From contig JAFDXE010000020.1 in assembly GCA_018268085.1 (NCBI GenBank), positions 1 to 64,000 on the forward strand: 64,000 nucleotides of DNA. The letters are read 5' to 3'. A program made the translations under genes and the position numbers. The DNA is from Bacteroidota bacterium. GTDB lineage: Bacteria > Bacteroidota > Bacteroidia > Chitinophagales > Chitinophagaceae. A model generated the notes under the pieces. It ran no database searches, was not told where the DNA came from, and saw nothing but the letters and a program-made list of their open reading frames with translations. Each line of letters starts with the position of its first letter. Positions within the stretch are counted from its first letter, which is position 1. This document shows positions 45,908 through 57,000 of the stretch, piece by piece.

Positions 45908-46600
45908 TTAATCCCTGCTTCGTTGCTGGTAAATTAATATGTACTGAACCAGCATGGCAATGGATGCCAATGCTGCAACAACATACGTTAACGCAGCCCA
46001 TTTAAGTGCATCTTTTGCTTTTTCTTTTTCCGGTGCAGTTGTTATGCGTGCATTATCTAACCATGCCAGTGCTCTTGATGATGCATCAAATTCTACCGGC
46101 AATGTAATTAAGGTAAACAATGTTGTTACTGCAAATAATATAATACCGATCAGCAACACGGTAGGGTTTCCGCCACCAAAACCAAGGCCGATACCTGCAA
46201 AAATTATCCATTGCGAAATATTACCACTGATCTGAACCAATGGAACCAGCCTGCTTCTCAACATCAGCATTGAATAAGCCGTTGCATGCTGTACAGCGTG
46301 ACCACATTCGTGTGAGGCAATAGCCGCTGCTGCTACTGATCTTCCTTCATAAACCTCAGCACTGAGATTAACTGTTTTATTCAAGGGATTGTAGTGATCT
46401 GTAAGGCTTCCCTGTACTGACGTAACCTGAACATCATAAATTCCATTATCCTTCAACATTTTCTCCGCAATTTCCCTTCCGCTCATTCCGCTGCTGGTTG
46501 GAATATTACTATAAGTTGAAAATTTACTCTTTAACCTGTACTGTACTGCCATACCGATCAGCATGAATATTACAGATACAGCGATTATTCCCATTGTCAT
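45908..46600 (-). CDS. Membrane zinc metallopeptidase, YugP type (Zn_peptidase_2)
   Basis: 231 residues from the ATG at 46600; an upstream TTG at 46657 is less likely. An N-terminal transmembrane helix is followed by the catalytic HECGH motif in AIASHECGHAVQHA and at least two further hydrophobic segments (WIIFAGIGLGFGG, VLLIGIILFAVTTLFTLITL), then a conserved EFDASSRALAWL block that often contributes the third ligand. The active site would sit near the cytosolic membrane face. Function is unknown beyond the peptidase prediction. Monocistronic between clpP and atpA. Confidence 0.88.
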   Translation of the reverse strand: MTMGIIAVSVIFMLIGMAVQYRLKSKFSTYSNIPTSSGMSGREIAEKMLKDNGIYDVQVTSVQGSLTDHYNPLNKTVNLSAEVYEGRSVAAAAIASHECGHAVQHATAYSMLMLRSRLVPLVQISGNISQWIIFAGIGLGFGGGNPTVLLIGIILFAVTTLFTLITLPVEFDASSRALAWLDNARITTAPEKEKAKDALKWAALTYVVAALASIAMLVQYILIYQQRSRD

Positions 46601-46702
46601 CTTCCAAAAATTTTTACCTGGGGTGCAAATAGTGTTCCCGAAGAAACTTACTGACAAAATAGCAAATTGGTATTATGAATTTTTGAAACATACAATAAAA
46701 AA

Positions 46703-46726
46703 AGAGACCGTTCTTCAACGATCTCT
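46703..46726 (-). terminator. Intrinsic terminator of atpA
   Basis: AGAGACCGTT (46703-46712) pairs with AACGATCTCT (46717-46726) with one C-A mismatch and a CTTC loop. On the minus strand it is followed by seven T. Confidence 0.8.
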
Positions 46727-46747
46727 TCTATATTAAGGTTATTTTTT

Positions 46748-48325
46748 TTATTTGTACTGACCTGACAGGTTATTCGCCAATTCAGTCATTTTTTTCAACC
46801 CGTCTTCCGGTAGATTTCCTTTTTTAAACTCAGCCAAAATCTCAGGGTATTTATTTTCCATCTCCAGTAAGAATTGTTCTTCAAAAGCTCTTACATTTTT
46901 TACGGAAACATTTCTCAACAATCCCTGTGTACCCAGGTAGATTATCGCAACCTGTTTTTCTACAGAGAATGGTGTGTACTGCGCTTGTTTCAATATTTCA
47001 ACGTTACGTGCACCTTTGTCGATTACATTTTTTGTAGCGGCATCCAGGTCACCACCGAATTTAGAGAACGCTTCCAGCTCACGATAGAGTGCCTGGTCGA
47101 GTTTAAGCGTACCAGCCACTTTTTTCATGGATTTGATCTGTGCATTACCACCTACACGGCTAACGGAGATACCTACGTTGATGGCCGGGCGGATACCTGC
47201 GTTAAACAGGTTACTCTCGAGGAATATCTGCCCGTCAGTGATGGAAATTACGTTTGTTGGAATATAAGCGGATACGTCACCAGCCTGTGTTTCGATGATT
47301 GGCAAAGCGGTTAATGAACCTCCGCCTTTTACCAGGTGCTTAATAGAAGCAGGGAGGTCGTTCATTTGCTGAGCGATCTCGTCTTTAGCTACTACTTTCG
47401 CAGCTCTTTCGAGTAAGCGGCTGTGCAGGTAAAATACGTCTCCCGGATAAGCTTCACGTCCCGGAGGCCTTCTCAACAACAGCGATACTTCACGATAAGC
47501 AACGGCCTGTTTAGACAAATCATCATATATAATCAATGCAGGACGACCGGTATCACGGAAGAATTCACCAATAGCTGCGCCGGCAAACGGAGCATAGAAT
47601 TGTAATGGAGCCGGATCAGAAGCCGAAGCCGCTACAATGGTAGTATAAGCCATTGCGCCATTTTCTTCCAGTGTTTTCATGATCCCTGCGATGGTAGATG
47701 CTTTCTGACCGATCGCTACATATATACAATATACAGGTTTACCTGCTGCTGCGAATTCTTTTTGGTTGATTATGGTATCGATAGCGATAGCCGTTTTACC
47801 AGTCTGGCGATCCCCGATGATTAACTCACGTTGTCCTCTTCCGATCGGGATCATCGCATCAATCGCCTTGATACCGGTTTGTAATGGTTCTTTTACAGGC
47901 TCCCTGAAAATTACCCCTGGCGCTTTACGTTCCAGTGGCATTTCGTATAGTTCACCTTTGATAGGTCCTTTACCATCAATGGGCTCTCCCAATGTATTGA
48001 TAACACGACCGCTCATTCCTTCTCCTACTTTAATAGAAGCGATCTGTCCGGTACGTTTTACTTTATCTCCTTCTTTGATCTCACTGCTGTCTCCCATCAA
48101 TACCACACCCACATTATCTTCTTCCAGGTTCAGTGCAATGGCCTTTACTTCATTTTCAAATTCTACCAGTTCACCGGAGCGAACATTATTTAAACCATAA
48201 ACACGGGCAATACCATCTCCCACCTGCAATACCGTACCTACTTCTTCCAAACTGGCACCGGCGTTAAAGTTGCTTAATTGCTGGCGAAGTATCGCCGAAA
48301 TTTCGTCTGGTTTAATCTCTACCAT
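46748..48325 (-). CDS. atpA: F-type ATP synthase subunit alpha
   Basis: 525 residues. Walker [23 protein letters not shown], the Arg-finger region [29 protein letters not shown], and [24 protein letters not shown] are all intact. It is the non-catalytic nucleotide-binding alpha subunit of the F1 head. The surroundings are unusual: no other ATP synthase gene is adjacent. Upstream is a divergent protease and downstream a membrane peptidase. It has its own perfect promoter (48437-48467), a leader of about 110 nt, and its own terminator. Confidence 0.97.
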   Translation of the reverse strand: MVEIKPDEISAILRQQLSNFNAGASLEEVGTVLQVGDGIARVYGLNNVRSGELVEFENEVKAIALNLEEDNVGVVLMGDSSEIKEGDKVKRTGQIASIKVGEGMSGRVINTLGEPIDGKGPIKGELYEMPLERKAPGVIFREPVKEPLQTGIKAIDAMIPIGRGQRELIIGDRQTGKTAIAIDTIINQKEFAAAGKPVYCIYVAIGQKASTIAGIMKTLEENGAMAYTTIVAASASDPAPLQFYAPFAGAAIGEFFRDTGRPALIIYDDLSKQAVAYREVSLLLRRPPGREAYPGDVFYLHSRLLERAAKVVAKDEIAQQMNDLPASIKHLVKGGGSLTALPIIETQAGDVSAYIPTNVISITDGQIFLESNLFNAGIRPAINVGISVSRVGGNAQIKSMKKVAGTLKLDQALYRELEAFSKFGGDLDAATKNVIDKGARNVEILKQAQYTPFSVEKQVAIIYLGTQGLLRNVSVKNVRAFEEQFLLEMENKYPEILAEFKKGNLPEDGLKKMTELANNLSGQYK

Positions 48326-48704
48326 AATTATTTGAATTTATTAGTTATCCCGGCTGAATGCTTTGCTGTACTGGTTTTGCCGGCTTAAAAAGCAGACATT
48401 TTTTTTGTTCAGCCTGAGGTATCTTTTTTCAGGGTGCAAAGGTAGGGGAAGGCGCCCGGAATGGCAAAAAAAATGGAGAAATAAAAAGATTCATTTCTGC
48501 GGGTTAATTCTTCCGGGATAAACTTACATCTACAATTTATTTAAAGAAAATGATGTAATTTTCACCCTCTGTTTTAAAAGCAGTATACCAATTTATACCA
48601 AACATTTTCAAAACACAATTAATTAAACTCCAGTTTTAACAGGCAAACCTATCTGCAGGAAGCATGTTAGATTGTTTGTATTGTATCAAAACCGAATCAG
48701 CATT
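48326..48704. other. Divergent intergenic region upstream of atpA and the first M36 gene
   Basis: Beyond the atpA promoter (48437-48467) and its roughly 110-nt leader, no gene, hairpin terminator or repeat was recognised. The 240 bp before the protease gene is AT-rich and I saw no convincing TAnnTTTG box for it. Confidence 0.4.
48437..48467 (-). promoter_or_regulatory. Bacteroidota-type promoter of atpA
   Basis: Minus strand: TTG (48467-48465), a 20-nt spacer and TACCTTTG (48444-48437), a full match to the consensus. Confidence 0.7.
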
Positions 48705-51700
48705 ATGAAAAAAAATCTACTCCTACTGGTGTTCCTTGCACTTGGCTTTATGGTTCAATCGCAGGATATTGCAAAAAATGCAGCACTGCAATTGGTTAGT
48801 AAAAATCTTACAGCAGCCCATATCACAGCAGCCGACCTTAATGATGCCATTGTTTCCAGTGCGTATCATGATCAATCCACAGGACTCGACATGGTTTATC
48901 TTCAACAAAGCTACAAAGGCATTCCTGTGTACAACCAGATCCAGGTAATGGCTTTCAGAAATGGAACGCTTGTTTCCAATAGCGGTGGAAGAATTACTGA
49001 CATTACTAAATTAACCGGTAGATCTTATACCCCTTCTGTTTCTGCAGATATGGCGGTACTCACGGCCATTGAAAGCAAAAAGTTTTCAACCAGCCAGAAC
49101 CTGGCCGGACTTACTATTGTTCCGGGTAAACTTGATTTTGGAAAACTGGGAATTGCACATGAAAATATAACTGCTGAATTATTGTGGGTTCCTGTAAATG
49201 AAAATAAAGAAGTAAAACTTGCATGGCAGATTTATTTTACCCCCAATACAACGGCTGATTACTGGATGATCAGGGTTGATGCTGAAAAAAATAAAGTGCT
49301 CAACGAAAACAACCTCACTGTTTATTGCAACTGGGATCCAAATAACAAAAGCTTATCGCAAAGTAATTTTGTTCTTGCCCCTAAAGACAAAACGCCTGTT
49401 AGTAAGGCCATGGGTAAAATTCTATCTCCGTTAAATGTTGATGAAAACGGGGTTGTGTCTTCCAGTCCTTCTATTGTTAACGGTGCCAGTTATAAGGTAA
49501 TTCCTTTTCCTGCTGAAAGCCCAAGACATACAGGAGGTAACCCGGCCCTTGTTACCAATCCATGGACGGCGGCTCCGGGAAATGCCACTTCATTAAAATG
49601 GCATAGCAACGGAACAACAGATTATAATATTACCAGGGGAAATAACGTATGGGCTAAAGAAGATCATGCGGCAAGTAACAGCAACAGCGGTGCCCCGGCT
49701 ACTTCAACAACACCCGATCCGCTTACATTTGATTTCACACCCGACTTTTCAAAAGCACCAAATCAAACTTCACCAGTACCTAATCAACAGTTCAACATTA
49801 CCAACCTGTTTTACTGGAACAATATTTATCACGATGTTTTGTATCAATACGGATTTGATGAACCGGCAGGTAATTTTCAGTCTAACAACCAGGGCAGAGG
49901 TGGCCAGGGAAATGACTGGGTATATGGGGATGCGCAGGATGGAAATTTTGTGGCGCCGAATCAAAGCAATGCAAACTTCTCTACCCCTGCCGATGGCGGA
50001 AACGGAAGAATGCAGATGTACCTGTGGGATACAGCAGCAACCCTTTTTGTAAACACACCTTCAAGTATTTCCCGTTTTTATTCTGCAACAGAAAGCGGTT
50101 TCAGTACTGCTAATAAACTCATTAATGTTGGGCCTGTTACCGGCCAGGTAGTTTGGTATAACGACCAGGCGGCAACAACTCACGATGCCTGTGTGGGAGC
50201 CAATGGTTCTCTGGCAGGAAAAATAGCGCTTATCAACAGGGGTAATTGCAATTTTACCGTGAAAGTAAAGAACGCACAGAACGCAGGTGCCATTGCTGTC
50301 ATTATGGTGAACAATGTTGCCGGACCAAATGTGATTATGGCCGGAAGCGACAATACAATTACAATACCTGCGGTGTTTGTAAGTCAGAATGATGGCGGAT
50401 TATTCGCTAACTATGTAAACAGCAATCTTACCGTAACATTATGGGCCGCACTAATTGATGGAGATGTAGATAATGGAGTAGTGATGCATGAACATTCACA
50501 TGGGTTGAGTAACCGTTTAACCGGTGGCCCGGCGCAGGCAAGCTGCCTTAGCAATGCCGAACAAATGGGAGAAGGATGGAGCGATTATTACAGCCTGATG
50601 CTTACACAAAACTGGGCTACTACTGATCTGTCTTTCGGATTTGAATCTCCCAGAGCAATCGGAACATATGCAATCGGGCAGGTACCAACGGGATCGGGTA
50701 TACGCACTCAACTGTACACAACCGATTTCAGCATTAATAATCTTGTTTATGCCAATAGCATAGATGCAGAATCGCACAATCGTGGAGAATTGTGGTGTGC
50801 AACTTTGTGGGATATGACCTGGAATATTATCGACCAGGTTGGATACATCAACCCGAACATTTATGATATTGCCGGCGGTGGCGGAAATAATATTGCCATG
50901 AAACTGGTTACGGAAGGAATGAAACTTCAGCCTTGCAGCCCGGGTTTTATTGATGGAAGAGATGCTATTCTGCAGGCCGACCAGGTGCTGTACGGTGGTG
51001 CATACAGTTGTGCAATAAAAGAAGCATTCAGGAGAAGAGGCATGGGTCCAAACGCATCGCAGGGTTCCTCAAACAGTGTAACCGATCAAACACCCGACTT
51101 TACAGTGGTTCAGTGTGCAAACTGTACTGGGGTAACCACGGTAACCCAGCCTGCCAGCACTACTGCATGTACAGGATCAACTGCAACATTCACTGTTGTG
51201 GCCAATGGATCTAACCCTACTTATCAATGGCAGGTGAGCACCGGGGGTGGACCATTCACAGATATTACCGACGCAACTTCAGCTACTCTTTCCTTAACAA
51301 ATGTAACCGCAGGTATGAATGGTAATCAGTACCAGGTGGTGATCAGCAATACCTGCCCGTCTACCATTACCAGCAATGCAGTTACGTTAACCGTGAATAA
51401 CCCGGCAAGTATTACATCACAACCATCTGATGCAACCGTTTGTTCCGGGGAAACTGCAAACTTTAGTGTGACCGCTACCGGTAGTTCCAATACTTACCAG
51501 TGGCAGGTGAGCACCGGAGGCGGTCCGTTTACAGACATTCCGGGAGCAACTTCCCTCACTTATAGCCTTGCAAACGTAACGTCGGCTTCCAATGGTAACC
51601 AATATCACCTGGTGATCACGAGTTGTGGCCCTAACCCGGTTGTATCAAATAATGTTACATTAATAGTTAATTCAGCAACAAATATTTCCTCCCAACCAGT

Positions 51701-53849
51701 TAACACCAGTGCGTGTACAGGTGGCGGTGATGCAACATTTACCGTTTCAGCAACCGGAAGTTCCCTGAGCTATCAATGGCAGGTGAGTACAAACGGACCA
51801 GGCGGACCTTTTACAAATATTGCGGGAGCAACTTCAGCAACATTAAACGTTACGGGAATTACTTCAGCAATGAATGGCAACATATACCAGGTGGTGATCA
51901 CCAATACCTGTACCGGGCCGATCGCATCTGCGCAGGCGGTATTAACTGTAAGTGATCCTGCAACGATTACCACACAACCCGCCGCCAGCCAGGGGGCTTG
52001 CGCCGGATCACCCATTTCATTTGCCGTATCAACTGCAGGTACAAACGTCACTTATCAGTGGCAGGTTAGTACGAACGGAACCGGTGGACCTTTCACTGAT
52101 ATTCCCGGAGCAACCTCATCTACCTATACCATTAATGCAACTACCCCTGCGATGAACAACAATGTTTATCATGTACTGGTATTCAGTTGCAGCCCAACCG
52201 GATTGATTTCAGGCAACGCACTCTTAAATGTATATAGCCCAGTTTCTGTAACTACACCAGTGGCAAATGTTGGAGCATGTGTAGGTTCAAATGCAGTTTT
52301 CAGTGTTGGAGCAGATGGTTCCAACAATACCTATCAATGGCAGGTGAGCACTTCAGGTGCAGGCGGGCCTTTTACTGATATCCCGGGAGAAACCTCGCCA
52401 ACACTTACGCTTTCAAACATTACATCAGGAATGAACAATAATGTTTACCAGGTAGTAATGTCAAATAGTTGTACTGCGGCACCGGTTATTTCCGGTGGCG
52501 TACTAACCGTAACAAATGCAGCAGTAATTACTTCACAACCGGTGAGTGCTACTTATTGTGCAGGACTTGATGCTACATTTACAGCAGCCGCCAGTGGTTC
52601 TTCCTATCAATGGCAGGTTAGTAACAATGGAAATGCAGGACCATTTACTGATATTCCGGGTGCAACTGCAGCAACGCTCACACTTACGAACGTTACGGCA
52701 GGAATGGATGGAAACGTTTACCAGTTAGTAATAGGCAGTTGCGGTTCAAGTTCCATTACATCGAACCAGGCTACATTAACCGTTAATGCACCTGCTTCTT
52801 TCTCAACACAACCGGCAAATGTTACAGTTTGTTCTGGAAGCAATGCAACCTTTACTGCTGCAGCAACCGGAACAAATCCTATCTCTTACCAATGGCAGGT
52901 TAGCGTAGGCGGCGGCGCATTTACCGATATCGCCGGAGCAACAAGTGCAACGCTTACACTTCCGAACGTAACAGATCCTATGAGCACCAATCAATACCAG
53001 GTGATCATTGGCAATACCTGTACCGGCAGTGTTACGTCTGCAGCGGCTGTTTTAACCGTTACTCCTGCAACAGCAATCACCGGTCAACCCAATGATGCAA
53101 CTGTTTGCGAAGGTGGTAATGTTACCTTTAACGTAACGGCTTCAAATATTTCCGGTGGAAGTTATCAATGGCAGGTAAGCAATGGCGGTCCGTTCACAAA
53201 CATCAATGGCGCTACAGGCGCAACACTTACTATATCCCCGGTTACAGCAGCACTGAATGGTAATGCGTATCACGTAATTGCTACAGGATGTGGTTCTGTT
53301 ACTTCTGATGATGTAACCATTACAGTAAATCCGTTACCGGTTGTAACAATTTCAGCATCGCCCTATAGTAGCATAACAGAAGATCTTACGACTACACTTA
53401 CTGCTACTGCTAACCCGGCAGCAACTACTTTTACCTGGTATAATAACAATAGCGTTGTTCCAGGTGCAACCGGTAATACACTGGTGGTAGACCATGCGCA
53501 TATCGGTGAATACACTGCAGAAGTTGCCAGTGTTGCCGGATGCGTGGGTAAATCTGACGTATTGGTAATAGCAGATTCTGTTATAAATATTGCCTTCATA
53601 TATCCTAATCCGAACACAGGATTTTTCTGGGTTAGATTCCAGGGCATAGAATTCAACAACAAACCAAGAATGATTACTATGTATGATGAAAAAGGTGCAA
53701 GAGTATTGCAACAATCTTATGCAATCATTACACCATACCAGGCACTTCCGGTACATGGCGAATTCCTGAGTTCAGGAAATTACGCTTTGGTACTTACAAA
53801 TGCATCAGGAGAAATCCTTGGAACAGGTAAGGTTATCATTAGAAGGTAG
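48705..53849 (+). CDS. M36 (fungalysin-like) metallopeptidase with PA domain, Ig array and T9SS signal
   Basis: 1714 residues from the ATG at 48705, which begins the signal peptide MKKNLLLLVFLALGFMVQSQ; the in-frame ATG at 48672 adds 11 residues and is less likely. Propeptide-like region (about 20-220), then the M36 catalytic domain with HEHSH at 595-599 and the distal Glu in EQMGEGWSDYY. A PA domain (about 440-585, INRGNCNFTVKVKNAQ) is inserted inside the catalytic domain. Eight Ig-like repeats follow (each with YQWQVS), one PKD-like module, and a C-terminal type A T9SS sorting domain (IYPNPNTGFF to GKVIIRR). Secreted zinc protease, probably activated by propeptide removal. A related gene lies 211 bp downstream. 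Confidence 0.93.
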   Translation: MKKNLLLLVFLALGFMVQSQDIAKNAALQLVSKNLTAAHITAADLNDAIVSSAYHDQSTGLDMVYLQQSYKGIPVYNQIQVMAFRNGTLVSNSGGRITDITKLTGRSYTPSVSADMAVLTAIESKKFSTSQNLAGLTIVPGKLDFGKLGIAHENITAELLWVPVNENKEVKLAWQIYFTPNTTADYWMIRVDAEKNKVLNENNLTVYCNWDPNNKSLSQSNFVLAPKDKTPVSKAMGKILSPLNVDENGVVSSSPSIVNGASYKVIPFPAESPRHTGGNPALVTNPWTAAPGNATSLKWHSNGTTDYNITRGNNVWAKEDHAASNSNSGAPATSTTPDPLTFDFTPDFSKAPNQTSPVPNQQFNITNLFYWNNIYHDVLYQYGFDEPAGNFQSNNQGRGGQGNDWVYGDAQDGNFVAPNQSNANFSTPADGGNGRMQMYLWDTAATLFVNTPSSISRFYSATESGFSTANKLINVGPVTGQVVWYNDQAATTHDACVGANGSLAGKIALINRGNCNFTVKVKNAQNAGAIAVIMVNNVAGPNVIMAGSDNTITIPAVFVSQNDGGLFANYVNSNLTVTLWAALIDGDVDNGVVMHEHSHGLSNRLTGGPAQASCLSNAEQMGEGWSDYYSLMLTQNWATTDLSFGFESPRAIGTYAIGQVPTGSGIRTQLYTTDFSINNLVYANSIDAESHNRGELWCATLWDMTWNIIDQVGYINPNIYDIAGGGGNNIAMKLVTEGMKLQPCSPGFIDGRDAILQADQVLYGGAYSCAIKEAFRRRGMGPNASQGSSNSVTDQTPDFTVVQCANCTGVTTVTQPASTTACTGSTATFTVVANGSNPTYQWQVSTGGGPFTDITDATSATLSLTNVTAGMNGNQYQVVISNTCPSTITSNAVTLTVNNPASITSQPSDATVCSGETANFSVTATGSSNTYQWQVSTGGGPFTDIPGATSLTYSLANVTSASNGNQYHLVITSCGPNPVVSNNVTLIVNSATNISSQPVNTSACTGGGDATFTVSATGSSLSYQWQVSTNGPGGPFTNIAGATSATLNVTGITSAMNGNIYQVVITNTCTGPIASAQAVLTVSDPATITTQPAASQGACAGSPISFAVSTAGTNVTYQWQVSTNGTGGPFTDIPGATSSTYTINATTPAMNNNVYHVLVFSCSPTGLISGNALLNVYSPVSVTTPVANVGACVGSNAVFSVGADGSNNTYQWQVSTSGAGGPFTDIPGETSPTLTLSNITSGMNNNVYQVVMSNSCTAAPVISGGVLTVTNAAVITSQPVSATYCAGLDATFTAAASGSSYQWQVSNNGNAGPFTDIPGATAATLTLTNVTAGMDGNVYQLVIGSCGSSSITSNQATLTVNAPASFSTQPANVTVCSGSNATFTAAATGTNPISYQWQVSVGGGAFTDIAGATSATLTLPNVTDPMSTNQYQVIIGNTCTGSVTSAAAVLTVTPATAITGQPNDATVCEGGNVTFNVTASNISGGSYQWQVSNGGPFTNINGATGATLTISPVTAALNGNAYHVIATGCGSVTSDDVTITVNPLPVVTISASPYSSITEDLTTTLTATANPAATTFTWYNNNSVVPGATGNTLVVDHAHIGEYTAEVASVAGCVGKSDVLVIADSVINIAFIYPNPNTGFFWVRFQGIEFNNKPRMITMYDEKGARVLQQSYAIITPYQALPVHGEFLSSGNYALVLTNASGEILGTGKVIIRR

Positions 53850-53874
53850 TTTGTTTTGTTGAGTGAAATATTTT

Positions 53875-53906
53875 AAAAAGGGCTGTTCGGTTGAACAGCC
53901 CTTTTT
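53875..53906 (+). terminator. Strong intrinsic terminator of the first M36 gene
   Basis: AAAAAGGGCTGTTC (53875-53888) pairs perfectly over 14 bp with GAACAGCCCTTTTT (53893-53906), GGTT loop. The A/T flanks make it bidirectional in form. Confidence 0.95.
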
Positions 53907-54060
53907 AGTTCTTGTTTGTTACCAAATTCTTGAAAAAATAGTGTAATTTTCGCCGAAATTTTTTTTCCTGCCCCATATAAACTCATTCATCAAAAAACAA
54001 TGCTTTCTTATTCCGGTGTAATTAACCGGAACCATTTTCCGAAAACGATTAATACACAAT

Positions 54061-57000
54061 ATGAAAAAAAGTCTACTCCTACTTGTTTCGATTCTTGCTA
54101 TTTCAATTGCCAAATCACAAATTAATGACAGAGCTGAAGCCATGAGGCTTGTTGTAAAGAACAATGCTGCAATTGGTTTGTCGAAGCAGGATTTGGAAAA
54201 TGTTTTTATCAGCGATTCTTATTTCAACAGATCAGCAGGCACAAGGATGGTTTACCTGCAACAGGCTTACAGGAATATTCCTGTTTACAACCAGATACTG
54301 GTGCTTGCATTTAAGAACGATCAGTTGGTTTCCAGAACCGGCAGATTCATAGAAAGCCTTGATAAAAGAGTAAACATCAAATCGGCTGTGCCTGTGGTTA
54401 CGCCGGTAGAAGCAGTGATTGCGGCTCTTGCAGACAGGAAACTATCTACCAAACAGCAACCTAAAATTATAAACGTTCTCAATAGCGGCAACAGGTTTGA
54501 GTTTGGTGACCTTGGCGTTTCAAAAGAAAATATTACTGCGCAGTTAACATGGGTTCCATCAGAAAAATCTGCGAGCGTTCAGTTGGCATGGCAGGTATAT
54601 TTATTGCCCCGCACCACTGCTGATTATTGGATGTTGAGAGTAGACGCATCGAATAATCATATTCTTGGTATGGACAATTATACAAACTATTGCAACTGGG
54701 ATGCACCCCAAAACAAAGCTCCGTTTGTAAACCACGGTGATCACCACCTGGCTTCCGAATATAAGTTTGATTTTATGCCCTCGCCATTTTCAGCACAGGG
54801 AAATGCTACAAACAGTCCGGCAATGGTAAACAACGCCAGCTACCGTGTAGTGCCGTTTCCTGCGGAAAGCCCCAGTCACCCGGGAGGAACTCCTGCACTG
54901 ATTAACAATCCCTGGACTGCAACACCTGGCAATGCAACCAGCCTCAAATGGCATACCGTAGGAACAACAGATTACAATATTACAAGAGGAAACAACGTAT
55001 GGGCACAGGAAGACCGCAATGACAATAACGGTATAGGTGTAGCCGCAACTTCAACTACTACACCGGATCTCACTTTTAATTTTGTGCCCAACTTCACAGT
55101 AGTTGCCACACAAACAACCCCGGTTCAAAACCAGCAGTTTAATATTACCAATCTTTTTTACTGGAATAATCTTGCGCATGATATTACTTACCGGTACGGC
55201 TTTGACGAAGTTGCCGGGAATTTCCAGGATGATAACCAGGGAAGAGGAGGCGCAGGAAATGATCATGTTAATGCAGATGCACAAGATGGCGGTGGTACCA
55301 ATAATGCAAATTTCTCTACACCTGCAGATGGACAAAGTGGAAGAATGCAAATGTATTTATGGAGCGGAAGCCCGCAAAAAGACGGCGACGTTGATAACGG
55401 TGTTATCGTACATGAATTTGGACATGGTATCAGTAACCGTTTAACCGGCGGTCCTTCACAGTCGGGCTGTTTATCAAGTGCAGAACAAATGGGTGAAGGA
55501 TGGAGTGATTATTTCTGTCTCATGTACACACAAGACTGGGCAAATTCAAATTTGAATACCGGTTTTAATTCACCAAGAGGAATCGGAACATACGTAATTG
55601 GCCAGTCGCCAACGGGAAGCGGTATACGCAACCAGAAGTACTGCACCAATTTTGCAGTTAATAACCAGGTGTATAACACTACTATCTCCGGAGAATCACA
55701 TAACCGTGGAGAAATATGGTGTGCAACATTATGGGATATGACCTGGAACATCATCAACCAGGTGGGCACTATTAACCCGGATATCAGGAATCCTACTACC
55801 GATGGAAATTCAATTGCACTTCGTTTGGTTGTAGAAGGAATGCGTTTGCAACCTTGTAACCCGGGATTTATTGATGGACGGGATGCAATCATCCAGGCTG
55901 ATCAGCTTTTATATAACGGCGTGCATGAATGCGCCATCAGGGAAGCATTCAGGAGAAGAGGTATGGGTGCATTTGCATCACAGGGTTCTGCCGGAAGTGT
56001 ATCTGACCAAACACCTGATTATACAGCGGGTGGCGCCAGTTTCAGGTTCTCACAAAACGGAACTACGCAGGTTCCGGAAGGCGGATTTATTACGTACACA
56101 AATACGGTAACGTCATCACCTTGTGCGCCGGTTTCAAATGTGATCATTACAGATACATTGCCAACTAATGTAACCTGGATCTCAGGTGGTACGTATAATA
56201 GCACAAACCGTGTAGTAAGTTTTAATGTGAATGTGGCAGCGGCGCAATCACAGGATTACAGTTTTACCGTACAGGTAAATGCCGGTGCTTATTATCCAAC
56301 AGTAACGCTGTTTGAAGATATCGTTCCGGCACTGTCAATTCCTTCTGCGCTGTGGACAACAAACTCAACAACTTCTACTAACTGGGTTCCTACGAATTCC
56401 CGTAGCCATAGTGCTGCTAATGCTTATTTCTCGGAAGAAATAGATGTAACCTCTGATCAGAAGTTAACCATGACCAGCGCAGTTGCATTGGGCGCCACTC
56501 CCCCGCCATTGTCGTTCTGGCATTATTACAATGTAGAAAGTACATACGACGGTGGTGTATTAGAAATTAGTACAGATGGTGGAACAGTGTGGACGGATCT
56601 TGGGCCAAACATCATTAAAAACGGTTATACCGGAACAATGGATGCTTCCACTATTATTGCCGGAAGAAGAGCGTGGACGGGAAGTTCCAATAACCAGTTT
56701 ATTAAAACAAAAGTAAACCTCAATTCATATGCGAATCAGAATGTAAAAATCCGGTTCAGGTTTACTTCCGACATCGGTACCAATCCTGAAGGATGGTATA
56801 TTGATGATATTGCAATTAAAGACCAGGCGGTTGTTGAAATGACCTCTAATTTCTTTACACAGGCTGGTATTAAAATTACCTCTTTCGATACCACAACAAT
56901 TATTTTACCCCCGGTATCCTGCAATAGCGTTGCTGTTACAGGCCAGCCAACAGCTACCAATGTTTGTACAGGATCGAATGCAAGTTTTTCAGTGACTGCA

